This document shows, in pieces, positions 1 to 6,403 of a stretch of DNA of 10,076 nt (within the stretch, counting starts at the first letter, position 1; each line of letters begins with the position of its first letter). This DNA is from CAYSLA01 sp964431685 (lineage in GTDB: Bacteria; Armatimonadota; UBA5829): NCBI GenBank assembly GCA_964431685.1, contig CAYSLA010000125.1, positions 1-10,076 of the forward strand. The letters are read 5' to 3'. The notes beneath the pieces were generated by a model. The model made no database searches and had not been told where the DNA came from. It saw only the letters and a list, made by a program, of their open reading frames with translations. The translations under genes were made by a program, and so were the position numbers.

Positions 1-4
1 CTTC

Positions 5-33
5 TTGCGGGCAGAGGCTACTATTGGTATACT
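5..33 (+). promoter_or_regulatory. Possible extended -10 promoter just before livH
   Basis: TATACT at 28-33 is preceded by TG at 25-26, giving an extended -10 (TGnTATACT). A weak -35-like TTGCGG lies at 5-10 with a 17-base spacer. Transcription would start near 40, almost on the livH ATG, so the message would be nearly leaderless. The 35-box is poor, and livH may instead be read from an upstream liv gene outside the window. Low confidence. Confidence 0.25.
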
Positions 34-41
34 AACTCCTG

Positions 42-896
42 ATGAGTGACTATCTCGGCGTATTCTTTGCCAACGGTATAGTGATCGGGTGCATATATGC
101 CCTTATTGCACTCGGGTTTAACGTCATCTATTCCACAACGGGTGTGATCAACTTCGCTCAGGGCGAGTTCGTTGTGGTCGGCGGGCTGACCACTGCCTGG
201 CTCTGCAGTTCTCTTTCCTGGCCTCTATATCTGGCCGCTCCTGCTGGGATTGCGGCTGCCGCACTGGCGGGCTTGATCAGCTATTACGTGGCGATCAGAC
301 CCGCCCGGAATGCTTCCCCAGTGGCGCTTATCATACTCACGATCGCCCTCTCAATTGTGCTCAAGTCCGGCGCGTCATTCGTTTGGGGCACAGATCACTA
401 CACGCTGCCGAAACTCTCCGAGCAGTCGATTGCGGTAGGAAAGGGCACAGTCGACTTACACGCGTTTCTGATCATCCCCATATCTGCTTTGCTGATGCTG
501 CTTTTGGCAGGCTTCTTCAGGTACACTGTTGCCGGCCTGAAGATGAGAGCGTGCGCCTCTGATCGCGACGGTGCGCGGCTGTGCGGAGTGAGCCCGGATG
601 GCGCCGGTGCGAGATCGTTCACTCTTGGCGCGGCGCTGGCCGGAGCGGCGGGCGTAGTAATCACACCAATGCTCAGCATGCTCTTCGATTCCGGCACCAT
701 GCTTGGGCTGAAAGGTTTCTCAGCAGCGATTCTGGGAGGACTCGGCAATCCGGTGGGCTGCGTAGTAGGAGGACTGATCATTGGCGTGCTGGAGCAGTTC
801 ATCACCTACTTCTCCTCCGGCTACAAAGACATTCTCGCGCTCGCAATTGTAGTCATTCTTCTTCTCATCAGGCCGAAAGGAATAGTGTCGCGATGA
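42..896 (+). CDS. livH: Branched-chain amino acid ABC transporter permease, LivH type
   Basis: This is one of the two inner-membrane permease subunits of a LIV/HAAT-type ABC importer, which passes branched-chain (or related hydrophobic) amino acids delivered by a periplasmic binding protein. The 284 residues match the usual LivH length and are almost wholly hydrophobic, with about eight membrane segments. The N-terminus (residues 11-42, NG..IG.IYALIALGFNVIYSTTGVINFAQGE by pattern) is the family signature. The cytoplasmic coupling loop lies at 168-205 (RACASDRDGARLCGV...GAALAGAAG), followed by the conserved LGGLGNPVG region at 231-239. No Shine-Dalgarno is visible in the 41 bases upstream; ATG 42 is chosen because the family N-terminus begins there. 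The stop overlaps the livM start (ATGA), implying translational coupling. Urea/short-amide (Urt) paralogues are the main alternative, so the substrate is inferred. Confidence 0.9.
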   Translation: MSDYLGVFFANGIVIGCIYALIALGFNVIYSTTGVINFAQGEFVVVGGLTTAWLCSSLSWPLYLAAPAGIAAAALAGLISYYVAIRPARNASPVALIILTIALSIVLKSGASFVWGTDHYTLPKLSEQSIAVGKGTVDLHAFLIIPISALLMLLLAGFFRYTVAGLKMRACASDRDGARLCGVSPDGAGARSFTLGAALAGAAGVVITPMLSMLFDSGTMLGLKGFSAAILGGLGNPVGCVVGGLIIGVLEQFITYFSSGYKDILALAIVVILLLIRPKGIVSR

Positions 897-1951
897 GAAA
901 TATGATTCCCAGGGCCAAACCATTTTGGAAGACTTACATCGGGCCTCTGATTCTCGCTCTGGTGGTCCTGGTATTCCCGCTACTTGCGCGCGGCGACTAC
1001 GCCTATCTGATCGAGTTGGGCAGGCTGTGCGGGGTGTATGTCATCATAGTGGTCGGTCTGACTTTGCTGATGGGCTACACCGGCCAGGTATCGCTCGGTC
1101 ACGCGGGCTTCTATGCGCTCGGAGCCTATATTCCGGCGGTACTGGTCAACACATATCACTGGCCGCTCACGGCCGCGGTTCTAGTGGGGCTCACGGTGGC
1201 CGTGGTGGTCTCCGCGGCACTGGCCTCGCCGCTACTCCGTCTCCGTGGCAATCATCTCGCACTGGCGACGCTGTGTGTCGGGATCATCATCGGGGAATCC
1301 GTTGCGAAGTTCAAGATCACTGGGGGAGTGGACGGTATTGTTGGTCTGCCGCAGTTCCGGCTATTCGGCTTCCTGGAGATGTCGGATTTCCGATTGCTGG
1401 GTGTCACCGTGGATGCCGGTGCCGCCAAACTCTATGTTATCTGGGCGGTTGTGTGGGTGTGCGTAACCTGGGCGCTGCAATTGGTTTCATCGCCAGGGGG
1501 CAGGGTGCTGCGGGCAGTCGAAGGAGATGAGGACGCGGCGCAGAGCCTGGGCATAGACACATACAAGGTAAAGGTGAAAGTCTTCGTTGTCTCCTGCGCG
1601 CTTGCCGCGCTCGCGGGGGTGCTGTATGCTTTTGTCCACACTGAAGGCTACCTCGCACCGGAGGCGTTCGGACTTTGGATGAATGTGCAGCTCGTTATGA
1701 TGGTTGTGATTGGCGGCATGGGCAGCATCTGGGGCGGAGTCGCCGGCGGCGTGATACTCACCGGTCTGCACGAAATAATCAGCCTTGTGGGCTCCACCCT
1801 GGGCGCCGCGGACACTTCCAGAATAGAACACATTGTTTTTGGACTGCTGCTGGGTGTGATACTGATACTGTCTCCTTCCGGGATGATACCGGGGCTTCGG
1901 CGGCTGGCAAGAACGATCAGCCGGCTATGGACGAAGGACCGAACTCTCTAG
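893..1951 (+). CDS. livM: Branched-chain amino acid ABC transporter permease, LivM type
   Basis: This is the second permease subunit, expected to form a heterodimer with LivH in the cytoplasmic membrane. The reading frame is open back to 581, but the real start is ATG 893: it overlaps the livH stop by ATGA, has a GAAAGGA Shine-Dalgarno at 875-881, and gives the usual LivM beginning. The product is 352 residues. The hallmark GYTGQVSLGHAGFYALGAY lies at 61-79. A conserved LRLRGNHLALATL stretch is at 115-127. The coupling loop is at 207-245 (RAVEGDEDAAQSLGI...CALAALAGVLYA), and the VIGGMGSIWGG motif is at 272-282. Membrane segments fill most of the rest, and the tail is basic. No ATPase gene (LivG/LivF) follows, so these must be upstream or unlinked. 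No clear terminator is visible after the stop. Confidence 0.9.
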   Translation: MRNMIPRAKPFWKTYIGPLILALVVLVFPLLARGDYAYLIELGRLCGVYVIIVVGLTLLMGYTGQVSLGHAGFYALGAYIPAVLVNTYHWPLTAAVLVGLTVAVVVSAALASPLLRLRGNHLALATLCVGIIIGESVAKFKITGGVDGIVGLPQFRLFGFLEMSDFRLLGVTVDAGAAKLYVIWAVVWVCVTWALQLVSSPGGRVLRAVEGDEDAAQSLGIDTYKVKVKVFVVSCALAALAGVLYAFVHTEGYLAPEAFGLWMNVQLVMMVVIGGMGSIWGGVAGGVILTGLHEIISLVGSTLGAADTSRIEHIVFGLLLGVILILSPSGMIPGLRRLARTISRLWTKDRTL

Positions 1952-2049
1952 CCAGAGTCCGTGGCCTTGCAGGCGCACTCAGACAGACCTCCCTCGAAAT
2001 CTATCTCTCCCGCTAAGAAAAACAGCGCACACATTACGCAGCCAAACAT

Positions 2050-2095
2050 GATATACTGTACAAAGTGCATATACTAGTCCATTTATGGGTATAAG
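2050..2095 (+). promoter_or_regulatory. AT-rich promoter region before the PEP-CTERM gene
   Basis: In an otherwise GC-rich window this stretch is AT-rich and holds three -10-like hexamers about 18-20 bases apart: TATACT at 2052-2057 (preceded by TG at 2049-2050, an extended -10), TATACT at 2070-2075 and TATAAG at 2090-2095. None has a convincing -35 box at 16-18 bases. A promoter here would give a leader of roughly 50-95 bases before the ATG at 2152. Which box is used, if any, cannot be told from sequence. Confidence 0.35.
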
Positions 2096-2098
2096 AAG

Positions 2099-2147
2099 CT
2101 TGTCTGCCATGCAGAGGCAGCACGAAACCTAGAGAAAGGGAGACAAG
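2099..2147 (+). promoter_or_regulatory. Structured leader overlapping the ribosome binding site
   Basis: CTTGTCT (2099-2105) is complementary to AGACAAG (2141-2147). Inside it, CTGCC (2104-2108) pairs with GGCAG (2116-2120) around a 7-base loop. The two helices share two bases on the left side, so they compete at the junction or stack. The purine-rich Shine-Dalgarno AGGGAG (2137-2142), 9 bases before the ATG, abuts and partly enters the outer helix, so folding could modulate translation. The pairing is seen directly; a regulatory role is inference. Confidence 0.35.
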
Positions 2148-2151
2148 AACA

Positions 2152-4191
2152 ATGGGAAGTTTGTTGTCCGGGCGCGCTGTTACGCGCTTACTGGTCATTG
2201 TGGCTTGCACACTTCTGTGTGCCCCGTTGACCGCAGACACAATTGGCTGGGGGGTGGACACAGACGGCATCTGGGGTCTGGCCAGCAACTGGGATCTGTC
2301 GCGCATCCCGACACTGGGTGATGACGTGGTCATCAGCCGTGTCGCCGGTGTCTACACGATCACACACTCCTCAGGCTCCACAAGCATAGACAGCCTGCTG
2401 TGCGATGAGAATCTTACGCTTTCCGGCGGGGTTCTATCGCTTATGAATGCAGGAAAGACCAACCGGTTGAACGGGTCGTTTCTCTGGACCGTCGGCACCG
2501 TAGGCGGGGTTGGCACACTGGAGACTCACGGCTCTACAGAGATCAGTGGAGCTTCGGCGAAGCAGATTGACGGCAGCGTCCGCAACCATGGAAGCACCGT
2601 CATTAGGGGCACATCATCCCTGCGCGGATCAACGGGCGCGGTGTATGAGAACACTGTTGGAGCGTGGTTCGACCTGGATGGCGATGGAACTCCGCTGAAC
2701 TCCATTACCGCCGGAACTCAGCCAGTGTTCTCGAACGCCGGAGCGTTCCGAAAAACAAGCGGCGCCGGAACCTCCATAGTTGACTTTGTCTTCAACAACT
2801 CCGGCACCGTTGACGCACAGACTGGTACCATTCGCTTCGACCGCGGCGGCCAGCTTGGCGGGACTTACACCGGGGCCGGCGTCAATAGCTTGTCCTCGGG
2901 AACGTTCGATCTGGCAGACCGGACCGTGGTTGTGTCAAGCGGCACGCTGAAGTTGACTGGCAGCGGAAAGATCGTGGGATCCGGCGGCTGGATATCTGGT
3001 TCCACATTTGTCTGGGAGTCTGGCTCAATTGAGGGCACGGTCGGCATCGACACGGCATCCGCGGCCGAGATATCGGGCTCAAGCGCGAAGAACCTTGCGG
3101 CTTCCTCCACAGTGAGGAACAAGGGAACCATTGTGGTTGTGGGCTCATCGTTCATCTACGGCAGCACGTCAGGCCTTGTTGAGAACTTGGCCGGAGGCCT
3201 GATTGACCTGCAGGGCGATGGGACTCCATTCAACTCCACAACCTCAGGAATACAACCCAGGCTTTCGAACGATGGCATACTGCGAAAATCAGCGGGAACG
3301 GGAACTTCAATTGTTGATTTCGGTTTCCGCAACACGGGAGTTGTTGATGTTCGCACCGGAACGTTGAGGTTCGCCCGGGCCTTCGAAAGCTATTCGGCAG
3401 GAACTCTCCTTGAGGGGACCTATCTGCTTTCTGGAGTGATGCGGTTCCAGAACACTGGCATCTCCACCAACGACGCGTGGGTGTTTCTTCAGGCTCCGGG
3501 AGCCGGTATCGAGAATATAAGTGGGGTCAATTCCCTAACCAATCTGGCCACAAACAACGGTATACTTAGCCTGAACGACCACACGCTTAGTATAGGCAAC
3601 GCGCTTGCCAATACCGGTTCGGTGAGGCTCGGCACATCGGCGTCACTGACGGTTAGCGGTGCCTACACCCAAACCCTGGGCAGCACTGAACTCTATGGTG
3701 GAGCGCTTACGGCGACCGGCGGTGTGAACATCCTTGGCGGGGTTCTGATGGGTAGCGGCACCATAAACGGAAACGTCCTGAACAGCGGCACAGTCGCGCC
3801 GGGTCAGTCACCCGGGGTCATCGAGATAATCGGAGACTACGTCCAGGACACAGGCGCCCTGAATGTTCAGCTTGGTGGGACCACACCTGAGCTATATGAC
3901 AGGCTGATTGTTGACGGAGACGTATCGCTGTCCGGATATCTTCAGGTGTTCCTGATGCCGGGGTTCGCTGTCAATGCGGGAGACAGCTTCAAAGTCCTGG
4001 AGTGGACAGGCATCCGGACCGGATCCTTCGACACGTTCGTTGACCCTTACGGAGTCTTCGAGCGCGTTTGGGGAGAGCACGACCTCACGCTCGTGGCGCT
4101 TAGCTCAACAGTGCCTGAGCCGTCGGCGGTGCTTGTCCTTTCATCGGCGCTTCTGGCTGTCGCCGGAATGCGCAGGAGAGCGCGGCGTTAG
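2152..4191 (+). CDS. Secreted beta-rich surface protein with PEP-CTERM sorting signal
   Basis: A 679-residue exported protein of unknown specific function. Residues 1-28 form a signal peptide (basic stretch to R12, hydrophobic core 13-24, likely cleavage after LTA at 26-28). The mature part is rich in Gly, Ser, Thr, Asn and short beta-strand-like repeats, resembling a beta-solenoid or adhesin-like fold. Residues about 109-229 and 285-407 are a diverged internal duplication. Residues about 525-600 carry the pattern common in PEP-CTERM proteins (GSGTINGNVLNSGTVAPGQS, then ...YDRLIVDGDVSLSGYL). The C-terminus has VPEPS at 654-658, a hydrophobic helix at 659-673 and the basic tail RRRARR: a classic PEP-CTERM signal recognised by an exosortase, which is not encoded here. 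The start is supported by AGGGAG at 2137-2142. A terminator follows, so the gene is probably monocistronic. A role in surface or extracellular matrix is inferred. Confidence 0.85.
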   Translation: MGSLLSGRAVTRLLVIVACTLLCAPLTADTIGWGVDTDGIWGLASNWDLSRIPTLGDDVVISRVAGVYTITHSSGSTSIDSLLCDENLTLSGGVLSLMNAGKTNRLNGSFLWTVGTVGGVGTLETHGSTEISGASAKQIDGSVRNHGSTVIRGTSSLRGSTGAVYENTVGAWFDLDGDGTPLNSITAGTQPVFSNAGAFRKTSGAGTSIVDFVFNNSGTVDAQTGTIRFDRGGQLGGTYTGAGVNSLSSGTFDLADRTVVVSSGTLKLTGSGKIVGSGGWISGSTFVWESGSIEGTVGIDTASAAEISGSSAKNLAASSTVRNKGTIVVVGSSFIYGSTSGLVENLAGGLIDLQGDGTPFNSTTSGIQPRLSNDGILRKSAGTGTSIVDFGFRNTGVVDVRTGTLRFARAFESYSAGTLLEGTYLLSGVMRFQNTGISTNDAWVFLQAPGAGIENISGVNSLTNLATNNGILSLNDHTLSIGNALANTGSVRLGTSASLTVSGAYTQTLGSTELYGGALTATGGVNILGGVLMGSGTINGNVLNSGTVAPGQSPGVIEIIGDYVQDTGALNVQLGGTTPELYDRLIVDGDVSLSGYLQVFLMPGFAVNAGDSFKVLEWTGIRTGSFDTFVDPYGVFERVWGEHDLTLVALSSTVPEPSAVLVLSSALLAVAGMRRRARR

Positions 4192-4232
4192 GCGCTTGTC
4201 GGCTGCATTAGCCTGACATTGCGGCACTGAGC

Positions 4233-4272
4233 AGGCCGGTCGATACACGCTGTGTTTTCGACCGGCCTTTTT
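4233..4272 (+). terminator. Rho-independent terminator after the PEP-CTERM gene
   Basis: A perfect 11-bp stem (AGGCCGGTCGA at 4233-4243, TCGACCGGCCT at 4258-4268) with a 14-base loop runs directly into a T tract at 4268-4272. It lies about 40 bases after the stop codon at 4191 and before the next gene's promoter, so it separates two transcription units. Confidence 0.88.
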
Positions 4273-4320
4273 GGATACAGCTCCGGGCCGGCTGCCCCGC
4301 TCGATTGCAGGTCTCACGGT

Positions 4321-4350
4321 TTGACTTCAGCACGCCGCCAGTGGTATATT
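4321..4350 (+). promoter_or_regulatory. Sigma70-type promoter of the Lrp/AsnC regulator
   Basis: TTGACT (4321-4326, five of six to the -35 consensus) and TATATT (4345-4350, five of six to the -10) are 18 bases apart. The predicted transcription start near 4357 gives a leader of about 23 bases to the ATG at 4380. This is the best promoter match in the window. It also argues against the longer open frame starting at 4305, which would begin upstream of the promoter. Confidence 0.7.
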
Positions 4351-4379
4351 CTAGACACGCAAAGGATGGTTTCTGGAAT

Positions 4380-4874
4380 ATGGACAGGCAGAAGGAACAC
4401 GAGATACTGCGGGTACTGGAGCGGGACGCACGAAAGACCCCGGCTCAGATCGCTGTGACGATCGGCGAGAACGAGTCGGAGGTCGAATCGGCGATAGAAC
4501 GGTTGGAGACAGCCGGTGTTGTTCGCTCATACAAAACAGTCGTGGATTGGGAGACGGCAGGCGTAGAGAGAGTCTTTGCCTTCATCGATCTTCGCGTTAC
4601 CCCCAGCCAGGGCGTGGGCTTCGACGAAATCGCCCGTCACATCTGCAATCATCCGGAAGTGCATTCCGTATACCTCGTCAGTGGGGACTACGACCTGCGA
4701 GTTGTGGTCGAAGGCGCTTCCATGCGCGAAGTCGCGTTCTTTGTCGCGGAGAGCCTCGCTACTATGGACGGAGTCCTGAGTACCAAGTCCAGCTTCCTGC
4801 TGCGGAAGTACAAGGCGGACGGAGATGTCTTCTTTGAGGAGACGTCGGATGGCCGGCTGGCGGTGACACCCTAG
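4380..4874 (+). CDS. Lrp/AsnC-family transcriptional regulator
   Basis: A 164-residue feast/famine regulator. Residues 1-60 form the N-terminal winged helix-turn-helix (EHEILRVLERDARKTPAQIA, then recognition helix around 31-45, then GVVRSYKTVVDW). Residues 66-144 form the RAM effector-binding/oligomerisation domain, with the signature VYLVSGDYDLRVVVEG at 97-112. Such proteins bind DNA as dimers to octamers and often sense an amino acid. The frame is open from 4305, but ATG 4380 gives the family start and lies downstream of the promoter at 4321-4350; AAAGGA at 4361-4366 is a distant, modest ribosome site. The gene sits 116 bases before an AlaT-like aminotransferase on the same strand, the same pairing as Bacillus alaR-alaT (yugG-yugH). 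A role as local regulator of that gene, and probably of itself, is inferred from this context. Confidence 0.88.
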   Translation: MDRQKEHEILRVLERDARKTPAQIAVTIGENESEVESAIERLETAGVVRSYKTVVDWETAGVERVFAFIDLRVTPSQGVGFDEIARHICNHPEVHSVYLVSGDYDLRVVVEGASMREVAFFVAESLATMDGVLSTKSSFLLRKYKADGDVFFEETSDGRLAVTP

Positions 4875-4916
4875 GGACGCTCACCGCGGAGCGCGAGTAT
4901 CTGACACTTAACCATC

Positions 4917-4959
4917 GGCGCAGAAACGTCCGCGAGGCAAATCCGGTCGAGTCTGCGCC
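4917..4959 (+). promoter_or_regulatory. Inverted repeat between regulator and aminotransferase genes (candidate operator or leader hairpin)
   Basis: GGCGCAGA (4917-4924) and TCTGCGCC (4952-4959) are perfect 8-base inverted repeats separated by 27 bases, between the regulator stop (4874) and the aminotransferase start (4991). They sit just before a -10-like box. They could be an operator pair for the neighbouring Lrp-type protein or, in RNA, a long-loop hairpin. There is no T tract worth calling a terminator (only TTT at 4960-4962). Confidence 0.35.
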
Positions 4960-4961
4960 TT

Positions 4962-4970
4962 TGATGTAAT
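4962..4970 (+). promoter_or_regulatory. Possible extended -10 element before the aminotransferase
   Basis: TGATGTAAT reads as an extended -10 (TG, one base, TGTAAT with five of six matches). No -35 box is recognisable at the right distance. A start near 4977 would give a very short leader. The gene may instead be co-transcribed with the regulator. Confidence 0.25.
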
Positions 4971-4990
4971 ACGGGAATGTGAGCTAAAAA

Positions 4991-6184
4991 ATGAAACCGA
5001 TATCGGAAGTGGTGAAGAGCATCCCTGCGTCGGGAATACGCAGGTTCTTCGATATAGTATCTCAGATGAAGGATGTGGTCTCGCTCGGTGTGGGTGAGCC
5101 GGATTTCGTGACACCCTGGCACATACGCGAGGCGGTCTTGGCGAGTCTTGAGCGAGGCGAGACTAGTTACACGTCCAACTACGGCACGCTGGAGCTTCGT
5201 CAAGCCGTGGCCGAGTACCTGCGAAAGCACGAGGGACTCAGCTATGACCCTGAAAACCAGATCCTTATCACGGTGGGGGTAAGCGAGGGGATGGACCTTG
5301 CGCTGCGTGCCATACTCAACCCGGGGGACGAAGTGATCGTGCCCGAACCGTGCTATGTGTCGTACAAGCCTTGTGTGAGCTTTGCGGGCGGAGTGCCGGT
5401 TCCGATCCCGACCACCGCGGACGCTGGATTCCGGGTCGACCCAAGGGACATCGCGGCGGCAGTGACCCCCAAGACTAAGGCGCTGCTCATCAGCTACCCG
5501 TCCAACCCTACCGGCGCTACAGCGACGCGCGAGATGTTGGAGGAGATTGTGGCTATCGCACGAAAGCACGATCTCTACATAATCAGCGACGAAATATACG
5601 ACCGGCTCACCTACATCGGAACCCACACTTGCATGTCGACCATCGATGGGGCATACGAGCGCACAATTCTTCTCAACGGCTTCTCCAAAGCCTATGCCAT
5701 GACCGGATGGAGAATTGCCTATGCGGCGGGCCAGCCTGACGTGATTGAAGCGATGATGAAGATCCACCAGTACACGATGCTGTGCGCCCCCCGAATGGGC
5801 CAGGTGGCCGCGCTTCGTGCAATCACGCACGCTCAGGAAGATACAGAGCGGATGATCGAACAGTACAACGAGCGCCGCAGGGTGATCGTCAAAGGGCTGA
5901 ACGACATCGGTCTGCACTGCTTCACGCCGGGCGGAGCATTCTACGCGTTTCCGTCGGTGAAATCGACGGGGCTTACCTCCGACGAGTTCTGCGAGAGGCT
6001 CCTGTGGGAAGAAAACGTCGCAGTTGTGCCGGGTTCGGCGTTTGGCGAGTGTGGGGAAGGCCATATACGATGTTCATATGCGACTTCTCTAGATAAAATA
6101 GAACTTGCCATTGAACGCATGGCCGGTTTTGTCGCCAAGCTGAAGCGCGGGAACGTGGAACCCGCTGATGCCGCGCGCGTATAG
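4991..6184 (+). CDS. alaT: PLP-dependent class I/II aminotransferase, AlaT-like
   Basis: A 397-residue cytoplasmic fold-type I aminotransferase, transferring an amino group between an amino acid and a 2-oxoacid through pyridoxal phosphate. Motifs are in order: SLGVGEPDFVTP at 31-42; SYPSNPTG at 168-175 with the cofactor-contacting Asn172; SDEIYDRL at 199-206 with Asp200 and Tyr203; SKAYAMTGWR at 232-241 with the Schiff-base Lys233; and RCSYATS at 360-366 with Arg360, expected to bind the substrate carboxylate. The PASGIRRFFD start and the KIHQYTMLCAPRMGQ and VPGSAFGECGEG stretches strongly recall Bacillus AlaT (YugH), so alanine synthesis from pyruvate and glutamate is the favoured reaction. 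Annotation as an aspartate-type or broad-specificity aminotransferase is possible. ATG 4991 is fixed by an in-frame TAA at 4985-4987. The ribosome site is weak. The Lrp-type gene upstream is its probable regulator. Confidence 0.92.
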   Translation: MKPISEVVKSIPASGIRRFFDIVSQMKDVVSLGVGEPDFVTPWHIREAVLASLERGETSYTSNYGTLELRQAVAEYLRKHEGLSYDPENQILITVGVSEGMDLALRAILNPGDEVIVPEPCYVSYKPCVSFAGGVPVPIPTTADAGFRVDPRDIAAAVTPKTKALLISYPSNPTGATATREMLEEIVAIARKHDLYIISDEIYDRLTYIGTHTCMSTIDGAYERTILLNGFSKAYAMTGWRIAYAAGQPDVIEAMMKIHQYTMLCAPRMGQVAALRAITHAQEDTERMIEQYNERRRVIVKGLNDIGLHCFTPGGAFYAFPSVKSTGLTSDEFCERLLWEENVAVVPGSAFGECGEGHIRCSYATSLDKIELAIERMAGFVAKLKRGNVEPADAARV

Positions 6185-6194
6185 ACCTGACCTG

Positions 6195-6206
6195 CCCCGC
6201 AAGGGG
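6195..6206 (+). other. Small hairpin with GCAA loop after the aminotransferase
   Basis: CCCC (6195-6198), a GCAA tetraloop of the stable GNRA type, and GGGG (6203-6206) lie ten bases after the stop codon at 6184. There is no T tract, so it is not a standard intrinsic terminator; it could protect the 3' end of the message. Confidence 0.35.
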
Positions 6207-6226
6207 AGATAAACAACGGCTACCTG

Positions 6227-6351
6227 CGGTATGCTTCGGGACAGTTGTCCCCGATGGGGCGGGATTTGGAATCCCGCCCCTGACGGTATGCTTCGCGGGC
6301 GTGTGCCCCGAAGCGTATCGCTCTGGTGTCGGGACAAGGCTTTCCCGACAC
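6227..6351 (+). repeat. Cluster of four palindromes with a 12-base direct repeat (REP-like)
   Basis: Four hairpins follow each other. The first is GGGACA/TGTCCC (6238-6243, 6246-6251). The second is a perfect 11-bp stem with a 3-base loop (6256-6266, 6270-6280). The third is a long stem at 6287-6299 with 6306-6317, containing one G-T pair and one bulged C, with loop CGTGTG. The fourth is a perfect 9-bp stem at 6326-6334 with 6343-6351. CGGTATGCTTCG occurs twice, at 6227-6238 and 6284-6295, so parts look like tandem copies of one unit. None ends in a T tract. This resembles REP-type extragenic palindromes; dispersal elsewhere in the genome cannot be seen from this window. Confidence 0.6.
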
Positions 6352-6388
6352 AACATGCTCGAAATTGCCGGTTCTAAGACTGCCTGCT

Positions 6389-6395
6389 AGGAGGG
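6389..6395 (+). promoter_or_regulatory. Strong Shine-Dalgarno that sets a TTG start
   Basis: AGGAGGG lies 8 bases before TTG 6404. It is the best ribosome site in the window, and what follows the TTG is a typical signal peptide, so it decides the start of the large exoprotein over the upstream in-frame GTG at 6326. Confidence 0.8.
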
Positions 6396-6403
6396 CATCT
6401 TTC

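Noticed and set aside
581..892. N-terminal extension of livM by 104 codons inside livH
   Set aside because: It lies wholly within livH in another frame, its translation is Arg/Ser/His-rich and unlike a membrane protein, and ATG 893 has a ribosome site and the family start.
2099..2151. Cyclic-di-GMP (GEMM-I type) riboswitch before the PEP-CTERM gene
   Set aside because: GCACGAAACC followed by GAAAGGGAGAC recalls the motif, but the conserved GCAAACC and GACGCAAAGCC segments are not present and there is no second stem of the right form.
2172..2226. Lipoprotein signal in the PEP-CTERM protein (Cys at residue 23)
   Set aside because: The residues before the Cys are TLL, with Leu at -1, which does not fit a lipobox; a standard signal peptidase site after residue 28 fits better.
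4305..4379. 25-codon extension of the Lrp/AsnC regulator
   Set aside because: It would begin upstream of the promoter at 4321-4350, and the family normally starts a few residues before the first helix, as ATG 4380 gives.
4871..6064. Long antisense open frame of 397 codons opposite the aminotransferase
   Set aside because: Its translation is rich in Arg and His with no recognisable motif, while the + strand frame has all catalytic residues of a PLP aminotransferase. It is a codon-bias shadow.
6256..6280. Intrinsic terminator after the aminotransferase
   Set aside because: The 11-bp stem is perfect, but it is followed by TGACGG, not by a T tract. It is better treated as part of the palindrome cluster.
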